A DNA stretch of 28,914 bases from Porphyromonadaceae bacterium UBA4277 (GCA_002395965.1 DGVT01000030.1:1-28914); one strand, 5' to 3'; shown: positions 8,664 through 16,792, numbered from the stretch's first letter. Notes: generated by a model from the sequence alone, not told the origin. Translations and numbers: made by a program.

Positions 8664-8695
8664 CAAAGTTACGAATAAGCGAGAGAAATGCCAAA
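8664..8695 (-). promoter_or_regulatory. Promoter of the Rpn-type gene at the edge of the 150-bp repeat
   Basis: Read on the minus strand, TTTG (8692-8695) is followed after 20 nt by TAACTTTG (8664-8671), a full match to the Bacteroidetes consensus. Transcription would begin near 8657, about 24 nt before the ATG at 8633. This rules out the upstream ATG at 8666. The -33 element is repeat sequence. The -7 box is the repeat's box changed from TAACGTTG to TAACTTTG. Confidence 0.65.
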
Positions 8696-8994
8696 TTTTG
8701 GAACAGTGAAAGCAAAGAAATTCTTAAATTATCTTTGCTGAGTCGTGACAAAATAAGGCGAAGCCAAATTTATTTGAGCATTTCCGAGCGAGAGTTACTT
8801 CGAGGCACAGCCTCAACGTTACGAATAAGCGAGAGAAATGCCAAATTTTGGAACAGTGAAAGCAAAGAAATTCTTAAATTATCTTTGCTGAGTCGTGACA
8901 GAATAAGGCGAAGCCAAATTTATTTGAGCATTTCCGAGCGAGAGTAACTTCGAGGCACAGCCTCAACGTTACGAATAAGCGAGAGAAATGCCAA
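8671..8994. repeat. 150-bp tandem repeat, 2.15 copies
   Basis: ACGAATAAGCGAGAGAAATG recurs at 8671, 8821 and 8971, an exact period of 150 bp. The two full units differ at only two visible positions (aaaata/agaata and gagtta/gagtaa). Each has a GAGGC-aca-GCCTC hairpin and the segment AAATTTATTTGAGCATTTCC shared, in opposite orientation, with the 705-930 array. No convincing gene lies in 8671-8994; the short open frames simply follow the repeat. The near-identity suggests a recent duplication. Confidence 0.9.
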
Positions 8995-9020
8995 CTCAAT
9001 TACAAATAATTCCTTTTCCT

Positions 9021-9040
9021 AAAAAAAGCCCGATAGGGCT
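9021..9040 (-). terminator. Rho-independent terminator after the MATE gene
   Basis: On the minus strand AGCCC-tatc-GGGCT is followed by a run of seven T. It lies about 45 nt beyond the stop of the MATE gene and fits as the end of the GYF-MATE operon. Confidence 0.6.
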
Positions 9041-9083
9041 GAAAGAGCTTAGGCAGGTGGTGGAGCAAGGCGGGCTCCCTGCC

Positions 9084-10388
9084 CTACTTGAATGTTCGCA
9101 TTTTGAGCCACATCATCGTCTGCACAACACCGCGCATTGCCAGATAGATGACAAAGGCAAGCCACAGGCGATGATTACCCATTCCATGGGGCAGACAGCC
9201 ATATATTACTATAAATGCGACCCCGGCCACAGCCACAGCAATGAGCATGCCTCGCGTGTTCGTGAGCCCTATAAACACGCCATCCCACACAAAGGCTGCC
9301 ATGCCCGCTATCGGCAGCAAGGCACACCACCAGCGGTAGTGCATTGCAGCCGCGATGACTGTGGCATCATCGGTGAGTATGCCGAAAATTAATTGTGGAA
9401 ACGAATATAGAATCGTGAAAACAGACGTTATGGCCAACGCCCACAGGAATAGCCGCTTCACACACAACCGTAGTCGTTTCACATCGGCACGGCCATAGTA
9501 CTTACCCACAAGTGCTTCACCGGCAAAGGCTATACCATCAAGGAAGTAGGCAAACAGTGTGTTTAGCTGCTGTATGAGGGCATTGGCAGCAAGAATCAGG
9601 TCACCACTGCGGGCTCCAATCGACACAACGGCCAAATTCACGAGCATTAGCAAGAAGCTACGCAAGAAGATATCACCACTAACCCTGAAGAAACGCATAG
9701 CTCCAAACTGCATCTCATCGGCTGTCGATGCCACAGCAGTCACATCGGCCACCGGCAGAGCGCGAAGGTGGCGCATTACCACCGCTGCGGCATAGGCCAG
9801 CCCGAGCCACTCGGCTATCAGTGTGCCGACGGCGATTCCCACAAACCCCATTCTCATCACATACACAGCCACGAGGCTGGCTGCGATGTTGAGCACATTC
9901 ACCACTATCGACACCAGCATTGCCCCCTTAGAGTCTTGCATGCCCAACAGCCAGCCCTTGATGGCCATCATCACCAGCACAGGCGGTGCACCCCACACCA
10001 CAACGTAGTAATAGTTCATCGCCAGTTGCTCAACTTGAGCCGAGGGCTTGATTATCCACATTGCCACCTTGAGTAGCGGCACCTGCAATGCGATGATACC
10101 GGCGGCCACACCCATAGCCACCACTACGGCCTGCCGAAGCACTTGCCGGCTGGCTCGGGCATCGCCACGGCCATAGGTCTGTGCTGTAAGGCCCGATGTG
10201 CTCATGCGCAGGAACCCGAAGTTCCAGTACACAAGGTTAAATATCATCGTCCCCACTGTTATGGCTCCGATAAACGTAGCCGACCCAAGGTGGCCGGCTA
10301 TGGCCGTATCAAGGAGCCCAAGCAAGGGGATGGTGATATTGGCTATTATGGCCGGAAAGGCTATGCGCAGTATCTCACGGTTCATCAA
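9084..10388 (-). CDS. MATE family efflux transporter (DinF-like)
   Basis: A 434-residue polytopic membrane protein with about twelve hydrophobic segments. The N-terminus ILRIAFPAIIANITIPLLGLLDTAIAGHLG is the classic MATE helix 1, with the conserved Pro and the DTA(I/V)xG signature. STSGLTAQTYGRGD follows in helix 2. A second half with SGDIFLRSFLLM and AGEALVGKYYG mirrors the first, as expected from the internal duplication of the family. It probably exports drugs or metabolites in exchange for H+ or Na+; the substrate cannot be read from sequence. The DinF-like subgroup is the best guess. It starts 26 nt after the GYF-domain gene and is probably in its operon. Confidence 0.93.
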   Translation of the reverse strand: MMNREILRIAFPAIIANITIPLLGLLDTAIAGHLGSATFIGAITVGTMIFNLVYWNFGFLRMSTSGLTAQTYGRGDARASRQVLRQAVVVAMGVAAGIIALQVPLLKVAMWIIKPSAQVEQLAMNYYYVVVWGAPPVLVMMAIKGWLLGMQDSKGAMLVSIVVNVLNIAASLVAVYVMRMGFVGIAVGTLIAEWLGLAYAAAVVMRHLRALPVADVTAVASTADEMQFGAMRFFRVSGDIFLRSFLLMLVNLAVVSIGARSGDLILAANALIQQLNTLFAYFLDGIAFAGEALVGKYYGRADVKRLRLCVKRLFLWALAITSVFTILYSFPQLIFGILTDDATVIAAAMHYRWWCALLPIAGMAAFVWDGVFIGLTNTRGMLIAVAVAGVAFIVIYGCLPHGMGNHRLWLAFVIYLAMRGVVQTMMWLKMRTFK

Positions 10389-10414
10389 CTTTTATGAGTT
10401 TTCCTCGGGCGGCA

Positions 10415-11389
10415 TTAGTCACCTATGCGGTCGATCTGCTTCTTTGCCCACTCCTTGGCAGTCTTCACCACCTGTCGCTTGCCTTGCGCGACAATGCTGT
10501 CGAGCAGTTCCTCGGCAGGATTTGGCTGACGCTGGGGCTCCACAGCCGAGTCCTGCTCTTCGGGCGTTGCCAGATAGCTGTCGTCCTCGTCGGAGGCCGG
10601 GTCTTCTGAGACTGTGGGCTCGTCGTGGCGCGGTGCTATTGCCGGAGCTTCACCCATGCCAATCTGGTTTTTAAGGGCATTCACCATAAACCGGTCCACA
10701 TCATCCTTGTCGAAGGTGAATATATGATTGAGCACGCCCAACGACACTATTTTACTCTTGTCCCCTACATTGATGCGCCCCACCGAGCACACACCATAGT
10801 TATCTACGTCGAGATACTGGTCAACAACGAAGTCGATGCCTTGTCCCGACACCCACTCGATGGCTCCGGTGAGCACCGACGCCAATCCTCCCCACTGCTC
10901 GTCCACGGCTGCCATCTTCTCGTTTACCCACTGGTGGGTAGATTGCGAAATGGCATCTTTGTGCTCCTGACGCGACGGGCAGGTAACCGCCAGCACGCCG
11001 AGCACTATGACCAGGATAAGAGTCGCCAACAGCAACTTCACGCCACAGCCATTTCTCTGCTTGACAGGTCTTGACACTGATCCATCGTCAGTAGCGGCTT
11101 GGGGCTGCTCCCATGGCTGTGACTGTGCCGGCGATTGCCCGACGGGGGCCGGTTGGGCCGGGGCTTGTGCTGCATGAGGCGGCGGGGTGGCTGGAGCCTG
11201 ACCCATGTGCTGCTGGAACTGCAACTGCTGCAGTAGCGATGTCAGTTCGGGAACATCGCCCGCCTGTTGCCAGTCGGCCATGCCGGCCGTCCACACTTCG
11301 GTTTCGGGTGTTATAGCCATTTCGGCGAGTTGCTCGATGGTGAATGGGCCTTGCTGCTGCTCATTGACGATAACAAAAAATTCTTTCAT
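10415..11389 (-). CDS. GYF_2-domain, single-pass membrane protein (possible DUF4359-like C-terminus)
   Basis: A 324-residue protein. Residues 2-50 (FFVIVNEQQQGPFTIEQLAEM...TEVWTAGMADWQQA) form a GYF_2/DUF4339 domain, a presumed peptide-binding module. A Pro/Gln/Ala-rich linker (about 55-100) leads to one membrane helix at 116-137. The C-terminal part contains DNYGVCSVGRINVGDKSKIVSLGVLNHIFTF (about 200-230), resembling the DUF4359-type module seen in Bacteroidetes. An acidic, low-complexity region and a basic helical tail follow. Function is unknown. It has a consensus promoter 134-164 nt upstream, a palindrome in the leader, and a MATE gene 26 nt downstream. Confidence 0.75.
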   Translation of the reverse strand: MKEFFVIVNEQQQGPFTIEQLAEMAITPETEVWTAGMADWQQAGDVPELTSLLQQLQFQQHMGQAPATPPPHAAQAPAQPAPVGQSPAQSQPWEQPQAATDDGSVSRPVKQRNGCGVKLLLATLILVIVLGVLAVTCPSRQEHKDAISQSTHQWVNEKMAAVDEQWGGLASVLTGAIEWVSGQGIDFVVDQYLDVDNYGVCSVGRINVGDKSKIVSLGVLNHIFTFDKDDVDRFMVNALKNQIGMGEAPAIAPRHDEPTVSEDPASDEDDSYLATPEEQDSAVEPQRQPNPAEELLDSIVAQGKRQVVKTAKEWAKKQIDRIGD

Positions 11390-11414
11390 CGCTATTACTG
11401 AATTAAATTGTTAT

Positions 11415-11442
11415 TCAAGTTTCTGAAGCTTCAGAAACTTGA
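11415..11442. repeat. 28-bp perfect palindrome in the leader of the GYF-MATE operon
   Basis: Each half reads TCAAGTTTCTGAAG, and the two halves are exact reverse complements with no spacer. It ends 26 bp before the ATG at 11389 and lies inside the predicted transcript. There it would form a 12-13 bp hairpin, or it could bind a dimeric protein. It lacks a T-run in either direction, so a terminator is unlikely. Confidence 0.85.
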
Positions 11443-11522
11443 GTTCATAAAATGCTTGTGTTTGACGCGGTAAGGTCACAAAAGTTTAACCCCTTCAACC
11501 ACCTTGCACAAACCATGCCATG

Positions 11523-11553
11523 CAAAATTACATCATTTTCTTGAAAAGACAAA
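11523..11553 (-). promoter_or_regulatory. Promoter of the GYF-MATE operon
   Basis: On the minus strand TTTG (11550-11553), 19 nt, then TAATTTTG (11523-11530) fully match the Bacteroidetes consensus. The predicted start is near 11516, giving a leader of about 125 nt that contains the 28-bp palindrome. Confidence 0.6.
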
Positions 11554-11615
11554 GCATGAGCGCAGCATTGCCACACTCATGCCTATAGTCCTGAGACTGG
11601 TTATACCCAGCCCGC

Positions 11616-14600
11616 TTACTTACTAAGAATGATATTGATTATAGCATTCACGTCGTCAACATCCACCAGGCCGCTGCCGTCAATATCGGCAATACTTGCC
11701 AAACCGGCATTCGAGCTCTTACCTAAGATGTAATTAATCAGTTCGTTCACATCATCCACATCCACCAGGCCGCTGCCATCCAGGTCGCCCGCTACTCCGG
11801 TGCTGCCACTGCCCACTGTCACATGGCAGATGTGGCGCGTCAGGCACTCTGTGACCACGATATCGACCTCACCGGCTTGCATGGCGGTCATTCGTCCGGT
11901 GCCATCAATTTGCACTATGCTGTCGTCGGTCGAATAGAATGCCGGAACGAAGTCGGTGGCCGAGGCCGGGACACAGGGCAACATCTCGCTCTGTCCGACT
12001 GTGAGCGTGAAGGTCTCAGGGATGTCCCATGCCGGCGTCACCATGTTTATTCCATTTATGCCGGTGAAATCCTTCCACTCTGTTGCCGACGAATAGGCGC
12101 CGGCTGATGCTTGCGGCACATTGACGGGCACCGATGTCTTGTCGCAACCGGCGGCAAACGTGCTGGCGTCACATTCTGGCGGTGTGGTGGCGGTGATATA
12201 GATTACCGTGGGATTAAGTCCGGCGCCTTTCAAGCCATAGGTTGTCTTGCCAATGAAACAATAGCCCGATGTGCCCAAGAAGGCATTCTTGCCCAGTGTT
12301 TTAACTGGACGGGTGTGAATCGAGCTCACTCCCGAGCAACCCTCAAAGGCGCTGGCACCTATCGAGCTGACCGTAACGGGAATCACAAGGGGACCTCTCA
12401 AGGCCGAACAGCCGGCAAATGCACGGGCACCGATGGCGGTGAGGCTGGAAGGAAGCACAAGCATTTCACGCAGTTCACTGCAGTTCTCAAACGACCGAAG
12501 TCCGATGGTCTTGACGTTGCTCGAAAACTCCACCGACTTCATGGGCAGATTGCTGAACAGCTGATCGGGCACATTGATAATGGCATCACCCACGATGAGC
12601 TTATCTATGCCCTTGACATAGTCGAGCACATTGCCGTTGTCATACGTCAGCGGGTTGCCATAGGAGAAGGTGAACTCGGGGCAGTTCCATGTGAGCGTAG
12701 TCAAAGTGGTGTTATTTGTCGTAGTGAAGCTATCGGTGCCATGCGTGCCGGTGTATTGCGCAAAGGCTTTCAGGTTGATAACCGAGCACTTGGTTGGGTT
12801 GAACACCAGTGTCTTTAGCATCGAGCCCGAGAAGGCGTAAGAGCCCACCTGCGTCATGGTCGCCGGCACCGTGAGGCTGGCTATGCTCGTGCCTGCGGTG
12901 GCATAAGCCGGCACGCGGCGCGCTGTGCTGCCAAAGGTCATTTTTGTCACGCTGGCAGGCAGGAACGGGCCGCTGCAGGTCACATAGGTGGAATTCACGT
13001 TCACGGTGGCAAGGTTACCGCAGTCGCCAAAGGCACCCGGGGCAATAGTCTTCAAGCCCTCGGGCAGGGTGACCGTCTTCATCGGCAAGTTGTTGAACAG
13101 CCGGCCGTCAACGTCGGTTATGGCATCGCCCACGATGAGCGTCTCCAGGGCCTTGACATAGTCGAGCGGAGTGCCGTTGTCATACGACAGCGGGTTGCCG
13201 TAAGAGAAGGTGAACTCGGGGCAGTTCCATGTAAGTTTCGTCAGTGTGGTGTTATCTTTCACCGCAAAGCCGTCGGTGCCGGGAGTGCCTTCATATTGCG
13301 CAAAGGCTTTCAAGCCGACTACAGAGCACTTGGTAGGGTTGAACACCAGTGTTTTCAGTTTTGTTCCTGAGAATGCGTATGAACTCACCTGGGTTATGGT
13401 CTCGGGCACCGTGAGGCTGGCTATGCTCGTGCCCGCGGTGGCATAAGCCGGCACGCGGCGCGCTTTGCTGCCAAAGGTCATTTTTGTCACGCTGGCAGGC
13501 AGGAACGGGCCGGTACAAGCCACATAGGTGGAATTAAGGTTCACGGTGGCAAGGTTACCACAGTTACCAAAGGCGCCCGGGGCAATGGTCTTCAAGCCCT
13601 CGGGCAGGGTGACCGTCTTCATCGGCAAGTTGTTGAACAGCCGGCCGTCAACGTCGGTTATGGCATCACCTATGATGAGCGTCTCCAGGCCCTTGACGTA
13701 GTCGAGCGTGCTGCCGTTGTCATACGACAGCGGGTTGCCGTAAGAGAAGGTGAACTCGGGGCAGTTCCATGTGAGCGTTGTTAGTGTGGTGTTGTCTTTC
13801 ACCGCAAAGCCATCGGTGCCGGGGGTGCCGGTGTATTGCGCAAAGGCAGTCAGGTTGATAAACGAACACTTGGTGGGATTGAACACCAGTGTCTTTAGCT
13901 TTGTGCCCGAGAAGGCATGCAAACTCACCTGGGTTATGGTCTCGGGCACCGTGAGGCTGGCCACACTGGTATTAGCCGTTATGAAGGCCGGCACGCGGCG
14001 CGCTGTGCTGCCGAAGGTGATAGATGTGACCGTTGTGGGGAATATCGGGCCGGTGCACACGCAGTAGGTCGAATTCCAAACCACGGTCTTCAGCCCACCC
14101 ATGCCCATAATAAAGGCACGGTCGGAGACACTCTTGATTGTACTGGGAACAGTCACTTTCGTTATCTTGTTCAGCGCATCATTGTAGCTGCCGCTCACGG
14201 CACTGCTTGCAAACATGCCATCGATGCGAGTCACCGTATAACTCACACTGCCGCTGGTAAAGGTCGAAGGGATAGACACCGCCGTCACAGCCTTCGACTC
14301 GTCAAGAGCGGGGTAACCATGCATATGATTTTCGTTGGCGCCATTGATAACGTGCTTAAGCGTCAGGGTGTTGGCAGCATCGTCGTTACGGTCAAAGTGG
14401 TAATGCACTCCGTTGCTATAGTGGCACACATCATAGTCTTTATACACTCCGCCACCATTATCAACTACGGTTACGTTATAGGTAAGCCAGCAAGTTATTG
14501 TTTGGTTTTGATTTCGAGAAAAACCTTGAGCCCACCCGCTCAACTCATATGTGCCCCATTTATTAGCTGTTACGGTAAAAATAGTCCGGGTGCCGGTAAC

Positions 14601-14852
14601 CCATTCATAAGATGTACTTGTCTGTGATTTTACCGACACGGTTAGGGCATTTGCTTCGCCTACTTCCCATAAGCTTGCATCTGTCGAAATTACGCATTCG
14701 CTCGACAGACCGGAGTCTTTATAGGGGTCAACAGTCACCGATTCTCCTAAGACTATATAAATATCCTTAGTTACATAAGAATCGGCATTAACCGGCGCAA
14801 CATAGAACACGATTGCCAGTAGGCAAAAAATTAAATGTAGTTGTTTCTTCAT
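11616..14852 (-). CDS. Secreted BspA-like leucine-rich-repeat protein with Big_2 and dockerin-like modules
   Basis: A 1078-residue exported protein. Residues 1-23 are a Sec signal peptide (KKQLHLIFCLLAIVFYVAPVNA). An Ig-like region follows at about 25-135. Residues ~190-900 are BspA/Treponema-type LRR_5 repeats with motifs such as LKTIAPGAFGNCGNL and MTQVGSYAFSG. About 250-790 is built from three 180-residue duplications. Residues ~935-1015 look like a Big_2 domain. The tail (1022-1078) has two copies of the dockerin-like motif D-(L/I)-D-G-S-G-L-V-D-V-D-D-V. BspA relatives mediate adhesion; the dockerin-like module suggests calcium-dependent assembly onto a partner. No type IX sorting domain is seen. 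Confidence 0.9.
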   Translation of the reverse strand: MKKQLHLIFCLLAIVFYVAPVNADSYVTKDIYIVLGESVTVDPYKDSGLSSECVISTDASLWEVGEANALTVSVKSQTSTSYEWVTGTRTIFTVTANKWGTYELSGWAQGFSRNQNQTITCWLTYNVTVVDNGGGVYKDYDVCHYSNGVHYHFDRNDDAANTLTLKHVINGANENHMHGYPALDESKAVTAVSIPSTFTSGSVSYTVTRIDGMFASSAVSGSYNDALNKITKVTVPSTIKSVSDRAFIMGMGGLKTVVWNSTYCVCTGPIFPTTVTSITFGSTARRVPAFITANTSVASLTVPETITQVSLHAFSGTKLKTLVFNPTKCSFINLTAFAQYTGTPGTDGFAVKDNTTLTTLTWNCPEFTFSYGNPLSYDNGSTLDYVKGLETLIIGDAITDVDGRLFNNLPMKTVTLPEGLKTIAPGAFGNCGNLATVNLNSTYVACTGPFLPASVTKMTFGSKARRVPAYATAGTSIASLTVPETITQVSSYAFSGTKLKTLVFNPTKCSVVGLKAFAQYEGTPGTDGFAVKDNTTLTKLTWNCPEFTFSYGNPLSYDNGTPLDYVKALETLIVGDAITDVDGRLFNNLPMKTVTLPEGLKTIAPGAFGDCGNLATVNVNSTYVTCSGPFLPASVTKMTFGSTARRVPAYATAGTSIASLTVPATMTQVGSYAFSGSMLKTLVFNPTKCSVINLKAFAQYTGTHGTDSFTTTNNTTLTTLTWNCPEFTFSYGNPLTYDNGNVLDYVKGIDKLIVGDAIINVPDQLFSNLPMKSVEFSSNVKTIGLRSFENCSELREMLVLPSSLTAIGARAFAGCSALRGPLVIPVTVSSIGASAFEGCSGVSSIHTRPVKTLGKNAFLGTSGYCFIGKTTYGLKGAGLNPTVIYITATTPPECDASTFAAGCDKTSVPVNVPQASAGAYSSATEWKDFTGINGINMVTPAWDIPETFTLTVGQSEMLPCVPASATDFVPAFYSTDDSIVQIDGTGRMTAMQAGEVDIVVTECLTRHICHVTVGSGSTGVAGDLDGSGLVDVDDVNELINYILGKSSNAGLASIADIDGSGLVDVDDVNAIINIILSK
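12541..14160 (-). repeat. Three 540-bp (180-residue) in-frame duplications in the LRR gene
   Basis: The DNA repeats with a 540-bp period. For example, the block beginning ATCGGCAAGTTGTTGAACAG at 13081 recurs at 13621 and, more diverged, at 12541. GCCGGCACGCGGCGCGCT recurs at about 12907, 13447 and 13987. The middle and upstream copies are nearly identical over long stretches; the copies nearer the two ends of the array have diverged more. The units are in frame and encode alternating LRR strands and larger insertions. Confidence 0.88.
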
Positions 14853-14955
14853 ATCAACAGTTTTTTAGGTATATAGCTCAGAATTTATTTTTAGCATCTC
14901 ACTTTATGGTACTACTCAAGTATCCGAAACAAACGAAACCCAAATTTGTAATCTA

Positions 14956-14963
14956 CAAAATTA
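14956..14963 (-). promoter_or_regulatory. Possible -7 box for the LRR/dockerin gene
   Basis: TAATTTTG on the minus strand matches TAnnTTTG and would give a leader of about 95-100 nt. No TTTG is found at the proper distance upstream, so the site is only half supported. Confidence 0.35.
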
Positions 14964-15116
14964 ATACTTATTTTTTACCCCTCCCCGATTTTTACTTTCT
15001 TCAACACTTAAAAACCGAAAATTTAACATTTCTCACCACCTCAGCCTGCTATCTAAAGTCTTTCGAGCCATCTCATCCTATAAATTGAGTTCATTAAGCT
15101 CTGCAAATTGATTAAC

Positions 15117-15249
15117 TGAGTCCACTTGAAAAAGTCGCATTTTGTGCTTTTGCCCTTTCAGGGCGAAATGTAACTTGCTGATTATCACCCAGGGCGTTGC
15201 CCTGGGCTGGCGGCTTACAGTCCTTTCAGGACTTTTTCAAGTGGACTCA
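15117..15249. mobile_element. MITE-like element with 20-bp perfect terminal inverted repeats
   Basis: The arms TGAGTCCACTTGAAAAAGTC (15117-15136) and its exact reverse complement (15230-15249) bound a 133-bp segment. Inside are three more hairpins: GCCCTTTCAGGGC, CCCAGGGC-gtt-GCCCTGGG and AGTCCTTTCAGGACT. The whole can fold as a multi-branched structure on either strand. No open frame of note exists. It could be a non-autonomous transposon, a palindromic intergenic repeat, or a structured RNA. Confidence 0.7.
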
Positions 15250-15381
15250 AAATTTAAGTTTCTAAAGTAGCTAACATGCTCAGATAGTGCTACAAAGTTC
15301 CTCTTCGAGGCACTTTCCCGCTACATCCTGCGACCAAGCTGCGAACCCCGCTGTGGTTCTTGCATGTCTTTAACACGAAGT

Positions 15382-15543
15382 GAGGGTGTTGCAAAAATCC
15401 GACAAAATTTAACAAACAAGTGATTTTTCTGAATTATCATATTTTATATATTTTTTATTCCTCTCTATTTCAGGCGATTAAAAATTAGAAAAGTCAGATT
15501 AATCCGTAGCTTTTTTGTCTTTTGGGAGTTTTGCAACAACCTC
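15382..15543. mobile_element. Possible second MITE or IS remnant with imperfect 17-bp inverted ends
   Basis: GAGGGTGTTGCAAAAAT at 15382-15398 and GAGGTTGTTGCAAAACT (reverse complement of 15527-15543) match at 14-15 of 17 positions. They enclose 128 bp of very A+T-rich DNA with no coding potential. Ends of this style are common for insertion-sequence-derived MITEs. No target-site duplication is clear. Confidence 0.45.
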
Positions 15544-15616
15544 CCAGCGTCTTCGACGCTTTTGCTGACTTTTGATACACTTACCTTTTCGTCGATAGAC
15601 GAATTTATCTCTTTAA

Positions 15617-15830
15617 CCCCACTTTACGGGAGCAGATGCTCCTTAAGTGGGGTCAGATGACTGCGTGAGAGTGGGTGTGTCATAATTCAGAAAAAGCGTT
15701 GAAAACGCAGGCGCATCGAAGATGCGACCATTTCTTTAACACCATGCAAGCAACATCGAAGATGTGCGCAGCTTGGTGAGAGACAGCGACTTAAAAGGTG
15801 CTTCGAAGATGCACTATATCAGTGACGTAA
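15617..15830. repeat. Hairpin-rich non-coding stretch
   Basis: CCCCACTT (15617-15624) pairs with AAGTGGGG (15645-15652) around an inner GGAGCA/TGCTCC stem. Downstream, small palindromes of the type (C)ATCGAAGATG or CTTCGAAGATG occur three times, near 15714, 15752 and 15803. I see no gene anywhere in 14853-16221; the part from 15840 to 16100 is ordinary A+T-rich spacer with short TTCATAAT repeats. Confidence 0.5.
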
Positions 15831-16101
15831 TCTCAAAATTCAATCAAAGCCTTATGAAATAGAATTATGACACATCCCCAGAAAGAGAAGATATATAAAG
15901 ATCCGAGAAACGTACATCCGCGTAATCGGCTTTGAAGTTGAGATGCACAACGTGGCAAGGCTTAATAATGCCGTGCGTCAGCCATTATGCCCCACTAATT
16001 AGTTCTTTCAATTTTACTCAAGCTTCAAGTATCTTCAAGTATCTGAATTAAGAAAGTTGAATTAATTCATAATTCTTAATTCATAATTCATAATTATTTC
16101 A

Positions 16102-16109
16102 TAACTTTG
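16102..16109 (+). promoter_or_regulatory. -7 box of the rubrerythrin promoter
   Basis: TAACTTTG matches the Bacteroidetes -7 element. A matching TTTG at -33 is not present; the region there consists of TTCATAAT repeats. Transcription would start near 16115, leaving about 107 nt of leader with a CACCG/CGGTG hairpin (16126-16142). Confidence 0.45.
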
Positions 16110-16221
16110 TAAACTAAAATCTATGCACCGCAGCAAACGGTGCCACCCCTACTGTGCCGGCGACGGCGCATGCATGCTCGCAACATTACATTTATCAACT
16201 AATAAACACTTTCAACACACT

Positions 16222-16764
16222 ATGAAATCAATCAAAGGAACACAGACCGAGAAAAACTTGCAAATCGCCTTTGCAGGCGAGTCGCAGGCCCGCAACAAGT
16301 ACACCTACTTCGCTTCTAAGGCCAAGAAAGACGGCTATGTGCAGATAGCAGCCATCTTCGAAGAAACGGCCGACCAGGAAAAGGAGCACGCCAAGATGTG
16401 GTTTAAGCTGCTTGAGGGTGGAGCCATCAAGAGCACACCCGAAAATCTGAAGGCTGCCGCCGAAGGCGAGAACTATGAGTGGACCGACATGTACAAGGAG
16501 ATGGCCCGCGTGGCTCGCGAAGAAGGCTTTGACGAGATAGCCGACAAGATGGAAGGTGTGGCCGCCATCGAAAAGGCCCACGAGGAGCGTTACCGCAAGC
16601 TGCTGGCCAACATCGAGGGTGACCTCGTGTTCTCGCGCGACGGCGACGCCATCTGGCAGTGCCGCAACTGCGGGCACATACACGTCGGCCCCAAGGCACC
16701 CGAAGTGTGCCCCGTGTGTGACCATCCGCAATCTTACTTCCAGCTCAAGGCCGAGAACTATTGA
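16222..16764 (+). CDS. Rubrerythrin
   Basis: A 180-residue cytosolic non-haem iron protein that reduces hydrogen peroxide in anaerobes. The N-terminal ferritin-like four-helix domain shows the diiron ligands in EGSQARNKY-like FAGESQARNKY, FEETADQEKEHAKM and AAIEKAHEERY. The C-terminal rubredoxin domain has the two CxxC knuckles CRNCGH and CPVCDH. Length is typical. The frame is open 33 codons further upstream to an ATG at 16123, but the conserved N-terminus MKSIKGTQTEKNL begins at 16222. It is transcribed alone, ending at a strong hairpin facing nhaD. Confidence 0.96.
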   Translation: MKSIKGTQTEKNLQIAFAGESQARNKYTYFASKAKKDGYVQIAAIFEETADQEKEHAKMWFKLLEGGAIKSTPENLKAAAEGENYEWTDMYKEMARVAREEGFDEIADKMEGVAAIEKAHEERYRKLLANIEGDLVFSRDGDAIWQCRNCGHIHVGPKAPEVCPVCDHPQSYFQLKAENY

Positions 16765-16792
16765 TCGCCATCAGTCACTATCAGGAAAAATG

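Noticed and set aside
8671..8994. CRISPR-like or iteron origin
   Set aside because: 150-bp units are identical along their whole length, with no spacers or replication gene nearby; better explained as a tandem duplication of an intergenic repeat.
13917..14627. 236-codon plus-strand frame antisense to the LRR gene
   Set aside because: Composition follows the repetitive antisense strand, it has no recognisable motif, and the opposite frame encodes a full signal peptide-LRR-dockerin protein.
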